A stretch of DNA of 64,000 nt from Gliomastix tumulicola (taxonomy: Eukaryota; Ascomycota; Sordariomycetes; Hypocreales; Bionectriaceae). Under the pieces are notes generated by a model. The model had not been told where the DNA came from. It worked only from the letters and a program-made list of their open reading frames with translations, and ran no database searches. Positions 1 through 11,281 of this stretch are shown here, piece after piece (position 1 is the first letter of the stretch; the number at the start of each line of letters is the position of its first letter). The position numbers and the translations under genes were made by a program. The stretch covers positions 2,604,001 to 2,668,000 of the forward strand of contig BCHX01000007.1 in NCBI GenBank assembly GCA_001599755.1. Direction: 5' to 3'.

Positions 1-1279
1 AAGAGCATTGTGGTGAGTGCTAGTAGTTACTTTACCCAAAACAGGCCCCCATCAGTAAAGGGGAAGGAAGGGCTGACAGAAACAGGAATTCCTGCCGACG
101 ATCCTGCTGGCGCTGGCACTTCCTCGCATCGCCGAGCGCTTGGAGGGTGTGGCCGAAGCCATCACCGACTTTGAGAACCACCGGATATCCGACAGCCACG
201 AGATGTCCCTCACGCAGAAGAAGTTCATCCTCAGCATAATCACCAACTACCTGCCCATCCTCATCACCGCCTTCATCTACGTCCCCTTTGGCGAGGACAT
301 CGTGCCGTGGCTGAGCCTCCAGATCAGGAGCATGCTGGGGTCGTACGGGAGCAATTTCATAAAGGTCGAGGACCTCAACAGCAACAACGGCGAGGACCTC
401 TTCGATGTCGACTCGGGCCGTCTACGCGATGAGGTCATCGCACTCGCTCTGACGGGCCAGGTGGCCTCGTTCTTCGAGGAAAACATCATGCCCTTCGGCA
501 AGCGGAAGGTCTCCCAGTGGTGGAGGGACTACCGGTCATCGCGCTCCAAGGACACGACGCTCATGTACATGGCTGACGACGACCCGGCCGAGGCCAAGCT
601 GCTTCAGAGCGCCCGCCACCAGTCCACGCTGGAGCCGTACAACGTGCAGGACGACATTGCCGAGATCGTGCTGCAGTTCGGCTACCTCGCGCTCTTCTCG
701 CCGGTGTGGCCGCTCATCTCGATCGGCTTCCTCATCAACAACATCGTCGAGCTTCGGACCGACTTCCTCAAGATCACAACCGAGCACCAGCGTCCGGCGC
801 CGGTCCGCAGCGAGGGGATCGGGCCATGGATCACGTCACTCGACATACTCACCTCGGCGGGCAGCATCACGACCGGCGCCATCGTCCACCTCTTCGGATC
901 GAACAGCATCGCAGGCGGCGCGTGGTGGGCACTCCCCATCACCATCTTCATCAGCGAGCACGTCTTCATCGCCTTCCGGGCCATAGTGCGGTCCCTCCTC
1001 GAGCGCGTCGGCTCGGAGCAGACACGCAAGGAGCGTCAGGAGCGGTACGCGTCGCGGGTCAAACACCTGGAGGAGATTGAAGCCAACAAGCGGGCCGGCA
1101 CGAATCTGACCGTCGCCGAGCGAGACAGGCGGAAGTCGATGCGGGCCACGGACGCAGACCTCTTCTTCACGAAGCAGATTGAGGAGGGCATGAGCGCACA
1201 GGTGGCGAGGACGCTCATCCGGATGTGCGCTCCGTCGCGAGCCGACGACGACGACCCGGACCAGCTCAAGGAGGACTGA
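1..1279 (+). CDS. Anoctamin/Ist2-like (TMEM16) membrane protein, 3' part
   Basis: This is the C-terminal part of a fungal anoctamin (TMEM16/Ist2 family), a multi-pass protein that scrambles lipids or conducts ions and, in yeast Ist2, tethers the cortical ER to the plasma membrane. The 5' end lies outside the window. Seen: exon 1-12, a canonical intron 13-85 (GTGAGT donor, GCTGACA branch region, ACAG acceptor), then an open frame from 86 to a TGA at 1277-1279. About 401 residues are visible. They include the family's helix (E/F)LPTILLALALPRIAERL, the ITAFIYVPFG segment, the dimer-region block QDDIAEIVLQFGYLALFSPVWP and two further hydrophobic helices. The C-terminus is charged and coiled-coil-like (KERQERYASRVKHLEEIEANK), ending in an acidic tail. 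It was recognised from the family's sequence pattern. Ion-channel versus scramblase activity cannot be told. Confidence 0.85.
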
Positions 1280-2281
1280 GGGAGGGACGTCAAACGTCGC
1301 TCTGGCCAACAGGAAGGACACATTTCGCCCCCTTCGCCTGCGGTCCGCCCCTTCGAGAGGGCAAGGCACCCTGGACATCAGGCAAAGCAGACGTCTCAGG
1401 GGACGATAATATAATAACGAAGCAAATTAGCCAAGAGCGGGCGGTCAACAAGCGGTAAAATATAAATGCATGTTTCGTTTCCCATGCGCGCAAGGCATTA
1501 GACATTAGACATTATCCCAGGGCAACGGGCGATGCTGGTTGAAACAGCCTATTGTTTTGGACTCACGGCTGCGGCCAATAAGTACTAGTATTATGAGACG
1601 GCCCCCAGACAGGGCTGAGACCCCGACATTTGGCACGGGCTGAAGCCGACCGAGAGGAATGAACAGACAATTTCTGTCGATGCATGCCTCATCCGTCGCT
1701 GTGCTTCTGGTGAATCGTAGATTGGGACTCCAGCGAAGCACAGGTGCTGGCGGTGAGAGGTAGGGCTGAGGCCAGGCCAGCCAACCAGCGTCGCCAGATG
1801 GAGGGATGCAGCCGATGGATCGTGTAATTTCCGACGCATTAGCGACTCGCACGGTTGGGCTTGGACAGTGGGCGTGATTGGGCGTCTCGTACAGGCGCGC
1901 GAGTCGAGACAATGCACTCATTTCCTTGGACACGGTGTGGGAGAATCTGGTGAGAGAGCAGCAAAGAGAGAGACAGAGGAGACTTAATGTGGCGCTTCGC
2001 CTCACCGACCAAAACTCAATCCAAAGAGAGTTTCGGTGCCTGGACTCGGGAAAGTGACACCCGTGCGTGCCTGCCCGTTGAGCAGCCGTTGGGTGGAGAC
2101 TGCAAAAAACACAAAACCGCCTTCAACGTGCAAAAATTTGGACTCTACTGCCCAAAGAACCCAAAAACAGCATCTGCAGAAAGCCACCAAGCCATGATTC
2201 ATCCAATATTGGCGACTGCATCGGCCAGCCCAGAAGGGAGGCTGTGCGAGGCTGGCTGTGAACGGAATGCAATGGATCACA

Positions 2282-2304
2282 TCAGTCAGTCAGTCAGTCA
2301 GTCA
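2282..2304. repeat. (TCAG)5 microsatellite
   Basis: Five perfect tandem TCAG units plus TCA, in intergenic DNA. Confidence 0.9.
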
Positions 2305-4894
2305 CGCGGCTTGCCCTTGGGGGGCCAGACAAAAACGAGACACCGGGCGTTGTTGGGCTAGCGCTGTCTCTCCTTCGTAATGGAGGGCCAGCTCCCATCC
2401 TCGGCACACTGTGAGCCTGTATTTTTAGAACACTGTGCAAACAGCCCACCCGCCTCGGAACAATTCACTGCAGCCCATCTTCGCCACAGCCGCCCCTCCA
2501 TCACGAGCTGCAGAGAACGCCAGCAGCTCGGATGAGCGACATGCCGGCCGCGAAGGATGGTCTCCCGTGCGGCGGCCACATGACCCTGGCCCGTTGTCGT
2601 ATCTGTTTTCTCTCTTTCTTTCATCTCGTGTTTTTTTCTTTACCGTCTTGCTCATCCGTCTGGGCAGAGAGGGCAGGCAAAGGGCACAAGGGCCGAGATT
2701 GCGGAGCACACAAATCTCAATAGTCCCAAGTCAACCGGCTTAGTTAGTCTCATCAGTCTCCACGGAATACGACAGTGCCGCTTGCCGAAAGGGGGGGAGA
2801 AGGGGCACAGGGGAGAGGGAACGGAAATGTCGTAGAATTTCCATTCGTTTCCAAGGTGTCAATTTTGTTTGTCAACAGTGGTTTGTCGCATCCTTGTCAG
2901 CGCACGCACACATAGACAGACAGCACAGTCACCAGCACAGACAAAGCACGATGTCAGCATGCGAGGAATGCCCGATTCCCCAGGTGCAGTTCATTACTCG
3001 AATCTGCTCGGTGAGGCGTAAACAAAGGTGCCACGACAGCTTGTGGTTGGTTGCATGAGGGACCGATGGTGCGACTGTTGTTTCAGAACAGCGTCAACAC
3101 CGCGCAATGCTGTGTGATGATGGACAGGCGATCATGGGCGATCAGCGCACCAATTGGTGGTTGCATTCGAGCCCGGCCTTTCGCTCTTCTGGGCAAGTGA
3201 CCTCGAAGGCGGGGCCGAAAAGGGACGAGGAGAAGCCCCTAAAGGACCTAAAGGAGGGGTGGGGGGGAAGCCTGACAGAAGCTCTGGAGGCCTGCAGCAG
3301 GCGGCCTTGAGCCGTCCCTCGTACCTGGGGGACTGGGGACACGGCCCTTGCACTGTGCAGCAGACCGTCGCACTGGTTGATCGCTGGATGGAAAAGATCG
3401 TCGCGGTTCGTCCACTGTGTAGCTACTACCTACACCTGGTGAATCATTGTCACCACCATCCAACAAGTCGAAGGCGAATTGGATGCCGCCGCCCAGATTG
3501 AGTTTTTGATCGTGCCTGAATATAGCACACCGCCAGGGCGTGGCTGGGCAAATTGAGTTGGACGGTGCACACGCACCGACTCCCTAACGCACGCCTGAAG
3601 CCCCAGCCAAAACGTGCGTGTTCCCTCTCAACGTCTCAGCGCCCTCCCAAACCGCCCTGCAGCCGCCTCCCGAATCCCCCTTCCAAGCCCGTCTTCTCCC
3701 GCCTCAACGGGCACACACCGAAATACGAATAGCAAGCCACTCCGACAGCCGTCCCGGACACGTTGTTGGGTGATCGCCACAGTGCTCCAACAGAAAGAGA
3801 ACATCTGCCCACCAGCGAAGCAGATCGCATTCTCACAATTACGAGAAATGTACTGTCCTGTGCCTCGCTACAGGGGGGGAGAAACGGCATCACAAGACCG
3901 CCATGGAGCTCACGGCGAGGGCGACTCGCGCGCTAAGAGAAGCTCGAAGCGAGAGTGACCTCGTACTTTGTGGGGATCACCTCAGCTTTAGGGGCCAAGA
4001 ACGCCTAAGCTAGGGGAGGAGGAGCGCCAGCAGGTAAGGCGACCACGAGTCATCAAAAACGTGATGAGCCAGAAAATTGGTTCGCTTTCTCGTATTTGCT
4101 GTGAGTAATAATCATTAGGGAGAAAGCGCCGTTTGCAGTAGGCAGAATGGACACCGCGGACCCCGTTGGATTGTATCTCGGCCGGAGGTACTGTACCTGG
4201 TGGAAAGGGCAGGGCAGGACAGGGCGTGTCTCATGCTGTCTTGCTACGTAGCATTTGGGGGGGGAGGGGGAGAAGACACGACAGAGTCATCTGCGGCAAG
4301 CCGTGTCTCACCGGCATCCTCGCTGGGCGAATCTGGGGGGCGTTTATGCGCCGCCCAACAAAGAAGGCCACCAAACGGCAGGTCGGCGACTGCTGGAGTG
4401 ACTGACAGAGAGTGTGAGAAACAGCTGCAAAAAGGCCGCCCAGCTTGGCGGCTGGAGGCGCAGTAATTCACCGCAGCCAATCAGCCTCCCCAGAATGGGG
4501 CATCTTCGCTGTACGCGGTACCTTGCCGCCCGATGCATATTAGCCCGTGCGGCAGGTACCATGTACCCCGTGTGCACTCGTATAGCGCAGCCAATAGCAG
4601 CCACTAACGGAGGGAGGAGCCGCTCGCCAGAGAAGAAGCCCAAGGAAAAAAAGGGGGCAGGGTCAAATCTCGTGTGAGACCTCGAGCCCAGACGAGACAA
4701 CGGGCTTGGCCTTGCCTCAGAACAGTAAGCGCAGGTCCAGACGCACACGGAGTACCCTTTCTTTCGTCATGCACGGCCCAGCCTTTTTTTTTTCCCTTGG
4801 GGGAGAGGTGCAGGGGTGCGTGCAGGGGTCAGGGTGCCTGGATCCTCGTGCACAAGCCCATCGCAATAAAACACGCCCCAGCTCCCGCCTGACA

Positions 4895-5242
4895 TGACGC
4901 TTCCCCTTTCTCCCTCTTCCTTTTTTCCTTTCCCATACCCTCGTCTTATATACTCTCGCTGATCTCTATATCCTAGAGCTGCTCCTCTTTTTTCTTCCTT
5001 CCTCGTTTGTTTCTCAACCAACCTTTCTCAGTCTCTCGCTTGACTCAGCTTGAATTGCATCCCCCTCGCTTGTGGTGCTTCAAGACTGCTTAATTACTAC
5101 AACTACCCTTTAATTCCACCTTGATTTTTTTTCTTGGGTATATCTCGCTCGACCGGAAGACTATTCTCTGTCATCTTTTTTGGATACACGAAAACGAAAA
5201 CGAGCTTTAATCTCCGACAAATCTACACAACCTCGAGTAACA
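4895..5242 (+). promoter_or_regulatory. Pyrimidine-rich promoter/5' leader of the CRH1-type gene
   Basis: Directly upstream of the ATG at 5243 lies a long CT-rich stretch with TATATA near 4947 and repeated CTCTC/CTTCC runs. This matches strongly expressed filamentous-fungal genes, whose transcription starts usually fall in CT-rich tracts. The start codon context is AACAATG. Confidence 0.5.
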
Positions 5243-6555
5243 ATGTTCAACAAGGCTTTTGCTGCCGCCGCTCTGGCGCTCACGGCCTCGCGCCTGGCTA
5301 CTGCCCAGACCTTCAGCGAGTGCAACCCCATGGAGAAGAGTACGTCCCACGAGAAGCATTGGAAGTCAGTCGTGTGTGTGCGGAACAACAGAGGCTGACA
5401 AGATGACACACAGCCTGCCCTCCTGCTGAGGCCTTCGGCAAGAACGGTGGCAACTGCGACTTCACCAAGGGTGCCTGCGACGTGATTGACGAGCTCCCCG
5501 GCACCGAGCTCTCGTACGACGGCGAGGGTGCCGTCTTCACCATCAAGAAGGAGTCCAACGCGCCCACCGTCGCCACCCACAAGCGCCTCTTCTTCGGCCG
5601 CGTCGACGTCGAGCTCAAGGCCGCCCCCGGCCAGGGTATCGTCACCTCGGTCGTCCTCGAGTCCCTGACCCTCGACGAGATCGACTGGGAGTGGATCGGC
5701 AGCGACGACACCCAGGTCCAGTCCAACTACTTCGGCAAGGGCGACACCACCACCTACGACCGCGGCGGCTTCCACGGCGTCGGCTCGCCCACGACCACCT
5801 TCCACACCTACTCGATCGAGTGGACCTCCAAGCACGTCCAGTGGATCATCGACGACGTGGTCGTCCGTGAGCTCAAGTACGAGGATGCCAAGGGCGGCAC
5901 CCGCTTCCCCCAGACCCCCATGGAGCTCAAGCTCGGCACCTGGGTCGCTGGTCGCAAGGACGCTCCCACCGGCACCGTCGAGTGGGCTGGTGGCTACGCG
6001 GAGTGGGACAAGGCTCCCTTCGACGCCTGGTACAAGTCCATCTCCATCGTCGACTACGCCGGTGGTGACGGCCCTACCACCGACTCCATCAAGGAGTACG
6101 TCTACGGCGACAAGTCTGGCTCCTGGGAGTCCATCAAGGTGATCAAGGGCGACGGTTCCTCCTCGGGCGGCGACGACTCCGAGACCACCACCTCCTCCTC
6201 CAAGCCCACCTCTACCCACGAGTCCACCAAGACCAGCACCGCCGACGACTCCGAGACGACCGACGACTCTGAGACCACCACCTCGTCCAAGCCTCACTCC
6301 ACCACCACCAAGGAGGAGGAGACCACCACCAAGGAGAGCACCACCTCTTCCACCCCGTCCTCCACCTTTGTGACCTCCACCCCCTCCAGCACCACCGACG
6401 AGGCCACCACCTCGTCCACCAGCACGCCCAACCCTACCACGGATGGCTCCGGCGCCCCTACCCAGGTTCCCCCCGAGGGTGCCGCCTCCGGCCTCGCCGT
6501 CTCCTTCGGCACCGTCTTCCTTGCCGGTGCCGTCGCCCTCTACCAGCTGCTGTAA
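5243..6555 (+). CDS. CRH1-type GPI-anchored cell-wall chitin-glucan transglycosylase (GH16)
   Basis: Predicted to cross-link chitin to beta-1,3/1,6-glucan in the cell wall (GH16 Crh1/Utr2 family). Exons are 5243-5339 and 5414-6555; the 74-nt intron splits the codon for T in the conserved EKTCP block. The protein is 412 aa. Residues 1-21 form a signal peptide and the mature protein starts near QTFSECNP. The catalytic motif DEIDWEWIG holds the nucleophile and acid/base glutamates. It is followed by NYFGKGDTTTYDRGG and the WIIDDVVVRE strand typical of Crh enzymes. The last ~130 residues are a Ser/Thr/Glu-rich O-glycosylated spacer. The C-terminus is a small-residue/hydrophobic GPI-attachment signal (GAASGLAVSFG, then a hydrophobic tail). 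No chitin-binding CBM18 is seen. All key residues are present and the codon use is highly biased, suggesting strong expression. Confidence 0.93.
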
Positions 6556-7669
6556 GCGGTCTTCTGCTGTGCCCTCTCTACAGCGCGGCTAGGTAGCCCT
6601 CTTTTTGTGTATCTCTCTTCACTTCTGGATGTACAATTTTATTCAATATTGGGCGAAAAGACAAAAATCAAATTACAAAACGGCGGCGCGTTTCAGTGTC
6701 CCCCCCATCTTTTTTTTTTTACGAAAGTTCATGTAGCATGAAGGTGCGGTGTTGACAATACCACTTTTTTGGAGGGGGAGGAGAAGGGAGTCGGTGTTGG
6801 CTTGCGTGTGTGTGTGTGTGTGGGCTGCAAATAAAAGATGAAAGAGGAGGAGGGTGGTGCTTTTTTTAGGTTTCTGGCCAAAAGATGGACATCTAATTAC
6901 ATACTCAATTCAAGTGGAATCTCTTTTTGGCATCTTGGCTTTATTGTTGCTTTGGGCGCAAGTTTTTGGACGGATTGTTTCTTTCTAGACAAAGACGGAC
7001 GGGAGGCATTGGCCTTGACTTTGGACATTGACGCTTACTACTTACTAATAATTGATACCTCGATCTTCTACTATTCTCTCCTGATACGAACCGTTGTGTG
7101 TTTCTTCTTTTCAATGTTGATGTCAATGGTGTGAGGTGACGCAACTGCATTCCGACGGAGTGATCACCGTCTTTGTTCCCCGGGAGATTCAGACGAGATA
7201 GTTCACACGTGCGTGGCGCATGCACGTTTTCCGCCGTTTCTTGTCGTCTCATGTTGCATTCCTCGTGCAACGACGCCATGCGGTGACACACAAACCCCCC
7301 TTGGCCATGCGGTGCTGCCAGACAGTTAGGAGGATGAGGTATGCAAAGCATGCAGGGCTCGGTGAAGAATCTGGTGGCTGCGCACAGCTCAACATCCCAA
7401 CATCAAGGTCGAGGAGTGTGGCTACCCTATAGAGACTGTTCATCCCAGTCTCATTTATCAAGAAAGACCAATCATGGTGGGAGACTCTAGTGATGAAAAG
7501 TAATGTGCAATTGACCAGTACCGAGCAATGGGTTCTAGCACAGTAAGAAGCTGCTCAATCTGTAGGTATGTACAAAACATATATACTGTATCCATGAAGC
7601 GTCAACCCCGTGATATCTCTCTCCCCCGACTCACACACTCCACACTGTAGGTAACATTCACACTCAGAT
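6556..7669. other. Convergent intergenic region between CRH1-type and pectate lyase genes
   Basis: This is the 3' flank of two converging genes. It holds T-rich runs after the CRH1-type stop, a (GT) run near 6805-6822, and no open frame with family resemblance. Both 3' UTRs and polyadenylation sites should lie here. Confidence 0.6.
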
Positions 7670-8680
7670 TTACGCCCAGGTCAGAGTGGCACCAGCATCA
7701 GCGACAGCGCCAGCAACGTTGCCCGAGCCGACAAGGTCATACGTGTAGGGAAGGTCGCTAGGCGAGATGGTGCCCTCGGCGACATCATAGGTCGCACCGC
7801 CGAGGTCGACATCGTTGACCACGATGTACCCCGTGGTGTCGGAGTCGCGGAACACGATGGGGAACTCGGTGTCGACGAAGGCGGTCGACTCGAGCAGGAC
7901 CTGGGCGCCGAGACGCGTGTTGATGCCCGTGCCGAGGATGTTGGTGAAGAGCGAGTTGTAGATGTGGCCGGTGCCGAAGCGCAGCGACGGGGTGCGCGAG
8001 TTGATGTTCTCCCACCTGTTGTTGGCGTAGGTGACGGTGAGGTGGCCGGTGTCCTCGCCGGAGTTGGAGTCGGAGTGGCCGACGAGCGAGCCCTTCCAGT
8101 GGTCGTGGAGGTACGAGTGCGAGATGGTGATCCAGTCGGCGGCGTGGGTGACGTCGAAGAGGCCGTCGTAGTCGTCCTTGCCGACGTTGAGGTCGCCGAT
8201 GAGCTCGACGTGGTCGACCCAGACGTGGGTAGACTCATCCACGCCGATGGCATCGCCGTTGTCGGCATCGACAGCCTGGATGACCAGGTTGCGGATGATG
8301 ACGTTGGACACGCGGCGCACGTACAGGCCGATGTTGGTCAGCGTGACGCCGCCCGACGCGCCCACGATGGTCTTGTCCGACTCCGGGCGCACGCGACCGG
8401 GTCCCTGGAGGTCGGCGGCGATGACGATGACGGCGGGACCCTCGGCCTCGGCGGCCTCGCTGAAGGACGCGAGGTCGGAGACGGTCGTGGTCGTGCCGCC
8501 CGCGCCGCCGGTCGTGCCGCCGTTGGACGACGCGAAGCCGATGTTGGCCGCCTCGGTGATGGACGCGCGCTTCTGGATGGTGCGCTTGTCAAGGGGCTGC
8601 TTGGTGTCCTCGACCGTGGGCGTGGGCGACGCGGCGGCGAGGCCGGCGAGGGCGGCCATGGAGGCGAGCTGGAACTTCAT
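7670..8680 (-). CDS. Secreted pectate lyase, PL1 family
   Basis: Predicted pectate lyase (EC 4.2.2.2), which cleaves de-esterified polygalacturonate by Ca2+-dependent beta-elimination; secreted. It is a single 336-aa open frame without introns. Residues 1-17 are a signal peptide, followed by a short pro-segment ending at a KR dibasic site (LDKRTIQKR), a likely Kex2 cleavage. The right-handed parallel beta-helix motifs of PL1 are clear: IIRNLVIQ, then VWVDHVEL, DYDGLFDVTHAADWITIS, HDHWKGSLVG and SRTPSLRFG. The Asp residues of the first blocks are the expected Ca ligands, and the Arg of RFG is the expected catalytic base. Length matches fungal PL1 enzymes. A TATA element lies about 130 bases upstream. 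Pectate versus pectin lyase is judged from motif resemblance, not assay. Confidence 0.92.
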   Translation of the reverse strand: MKFQLASMAALAGLAAASPTPTVEDTKQPLDKRTIQKRASITEAANIGFASSNGGTTGGAGGTTTTVSDLASFSEAAEAEGPAVIVIAADLQGPGRVRPESDKTIVGASGGVTLTNIGLYVRRVSNVIIRNLVIQAVDADNGDAIGVDESTHVWVDHVELIGDLNVGKDDYDGLFDVTHAADWITISHSYLHDHWKGSLVGHSDSNSGEDTGHLTVTYANNRWENINSRTPSLRFGTGHIYNSLFTNILGTGINTRLGAQVLLESTAFVDTEFPIVFRDSDTTGYIVVNDVDLGGATYDVAEGTISPSDLPYTYDLVGSGNVAGAVADAGATLTWA

Positions 8681-8810
8681 GGTGGCGGTTGTGTGTGGTT
8701 GTGTGTGTGTTTGATGGGTGTAGATGGGGGAAAGGGGATGTGTGTGTGTGCTGATGAGTGAGCTGAGGAGTGAGTGAGTGATGAGATGACGACGGGAGGG
8801 ACGGGCTGTT

Positions 8811-8817
8811 CTTTATA
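8811..8817 (-). promoter_or_regulatory. TATA box of the pectate lyase gene
   Basis: On the minus strand the bases read TATAAAG, about 130 bases upstream of the ATG at 8680, the usual distance in fungal genes. Confidence 0.5.
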
Positions 8818-10128
8818 CGAACGAGAGGCTCTGGGATAGCTTCACTTGTCCGTCGTCATCCCCGACATGTTTCTCCGTCCCTGGTCTCCAAACACAGGCA
8901 CAGGGTGCTGCATCTCGAGTCGACGTCGAAACGCCACGCAAGTCCGTTCGTCGATCACGTCTTCTCACAGCCAACCCCAAGACCACACTCATCTCCATCC
9001 CCTGCTCCCCATCCAGGCACGATTTCCTCCCCCCCCAAACTCCGGCAGAGCCATTCCCGAGGCTGCAGGACGCCGCCTCACGGATCATTTACTCGCACGA
9101 ATAGGATCCCCTCGAGGCCCCGTCCTTGCTCGCCCCAGGATCCGTCCTCTGTTTCCCATCAATGACAGCCCGCAGCGTGTGCCAGCACGGGCGATATCAA
9201 TCGGGCGATGATCGACATCGGGCACTGCAACCCCAGACCCCTGGCTGCTCCTCTCCCTCTCTCCAAGCGGCTACTCCTCACGGAGAGATGGGGCGGGCTC
9301 AATATAATAAGTTGGAGACTGTTTCCTCGGGGGGTCATCTGCCTGGGCGCCAGACTGCCCGAAGCGGTCGAGGGAGGGGCGGGTCCGAGAGCTGATGGGC
9401 ACGGTTAGAGGTGGCTTGGATGTGAGTGGAAGACGCTGAGGGGATCTCTGTGTTTCGAGTTTCGTTTCGATGGGTTCATGCTGCTTGAATCATGTCGGTC
9501 ATCTTGCCTTTCCAAGGCGTCAACGGGGGCTTTCCAGACTCATCGAATGGTCTTGCCGCGCGGCACTTGGTCTGCAACTGACACCTTGACCCATGTCCAG
9601 CTCTTCGCTCCCCAACCACCGACGTATGGCCTCATCCACGCCCAGCTTGATGCGTGAACCTGACTGATCCAGATAGATTAACCAGTGACCTCACACTGCC
9701 TACGCCAAGTTGGGCCAAGCTGAGCTTGATTCCACGCATGCAGACAGTCAGCCACACTGCATACACGCTCGCACAATAATATCCCCGTTGCTCTCCCCCT
9801 GGCTGCCTCCTCCTCCCCCGCCGGCCCGTTGCGCACGTTTCGTTTTCTCCAAGAGGAGACACAGACACAGAGACTTACATTCAATAATCCCATGCCAATC
9901 TCAAAGAAGCATTTTCTCCTGGCGATCATTGCGACCCTATTCACGTTTTCCCCCTCGGTAGACGATCCCGAACGTACATACACGGTATGTATGCACATGC
10001 AGCGGCATGCCAGCCAGCCGCAGAAAGGGAATACGCTGTGCTATTTCTCCGTCCACTCAGCGGCCTCTGCGCGCGCACGTCCCCGGAGAATCCATCAAGG
10101 GCGCCGACCGAACGCAACGGCATGCCCG

Positions 10129-10131
<3 letters not shown>

Positions 10132-10207
<76 letters not shown>
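10132..10207. repeat. (GT)38 microsatellite
   Basis: An uninterrupted 76-base GT/CA dinucleotide tract. Alternating purine-pyrimidine DNA of this length can adopt Z-form, and it will be length-polymorphic. Confidence 0.97.
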
Positions 10208-10208
<1 letters not shown>

Positions 10209-11281
10209 TGAGACGTACCCCCGGACGGGGGAGTTCTCATGCCCAGCACCACCCGTGCCGTATCTGTGATTGACGACGATGATGGTGCCATTTCCTTTTT
10301 CGTTGACGGGCTGTCTCTGGCGGGATTTCGGAGCTCGTGACGGCATGGTTCGACAGCAGGATGAGGGATGTGCGCCATTGCCTGGGGATATGGCAGGAGG
10401 TGAAGCCGTTTGGAGTGGTGGAAAATCAATTGGGATGCATCGCCGTGGGGGATGAGCTGACTGTGTCGGTGTTTGACGTGATACGAGATGTGATACTCAC
10501 ACTCACTCATCTTGAGAACTTCACTTCACTCCAGCAGCGCTCGTCTCTCTTTCTTGTTCCTCGGGTCTTCCTTTCCCATCACCCCGGCATTTTGGACTGG
10601 CCAGCCACCACTGACTGGCCTTGCAAACTGTGCTTCTAGTACAGGCTCAGGTCTCATAGGTCACACATCACACTTGACATCCGACGGCACGATAGCATGA
10701 CATCATGACGAGGCTGCGCAGTCCGTCGCAAGGCTGCCAGACGCATCGCGACTTTTTCTTCCCGGTGTTGGCTGACGATATGACCGTCGCAGAGCATGAT
10801 CTGCCTGCCACAGCAGCTGAAGCAACGCCCTGGCCACCAGGGTCACAGGTGATCAGCTGACCACTCGGATCGCTTTTGGCCCCCAAATCTGCGACTGCAG
10901 AATACCACCGGACCCTTCGGAAGGGCGCGTCGTTCCCGATTGGCCATGGGCATCAACCACCAATATCTGCCATGGCGGAAGGATGGGATATGCAGTCGGG
11001 ACCGAGAGTCGCATGCAGGTATTCGCCTAGACGGCCTCATCATTGGCTGTGCCATGGAAGATGGTGGTTTAGTCATGCCCAGTGACCTGGTAAAAGAGCC
11101 AATATCGGCAGCGACGGTGTCACATGCTGCTTCATGGCTCAGAGAAGCCAGCGATTGCGCCTGGGGTATCTTGAATGAGTACACTTATGAATGCGTCTCT
11201 CCTCCCAGCCGCCTCGTGCTGGATCTTGGGTGACTAGACACTCCCCATGACTGTGTAAATCAAACCACACCGAATGACAAG

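Larger units (their letters stand above)
1280..5242. other. Gene-poor intergenic region, about 4 kb
   Basis: No open frame here has a recognisable domain, a good start context or paired splice signals. The short open frames (60-170 codons) sit on both strands and overlap each other, as expected by chance in GC-rich DNA. The left part is the 3' flank of the anoctamin gene. A (TCAG) tetranucleotide tract lies at 2282-2304, and the last ~350 bases form a pyrimidine-rich leader to the CRH1-type gene. A non-coding RNA or a fast-evolving small secreted protein cannot be excluded without transcript data. Confidence 0.6.
8681..11281. other. Divergent intergenic region, pectate lyase / P450
   Basis: These 2.6 kb separate the divergently transcribed pectate lyase (-) and P450 (+) genes. 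They hold the pectate lyase promoter with (GT)-rich leader sequence, and a long (GT)38 microsatellite at 10132-10207. No recognisable coding sequence was found. The open frames across the GT tract are artefacts of the repeat. Confidence 0.6.

Noticed and set aside
5161..6297. 378-codon minus-strand frame across the CRH1-type gene
   Set aside because: Antisense shadow of a GC-rich, codon-biased gene; Gly/Val-rich composition with no domain.
7964..8761. 265-codon plus-strand frame across the pectate lyase
   Set aside because: Antisense shadow; low-complexity Val/Gly/Asp-rich.
9829..10510. Open frames through the (GT)38 tract (poly Cys-Val or His-Thr)
   Set aside because: Created by the microsatellite; no other coding evidence.
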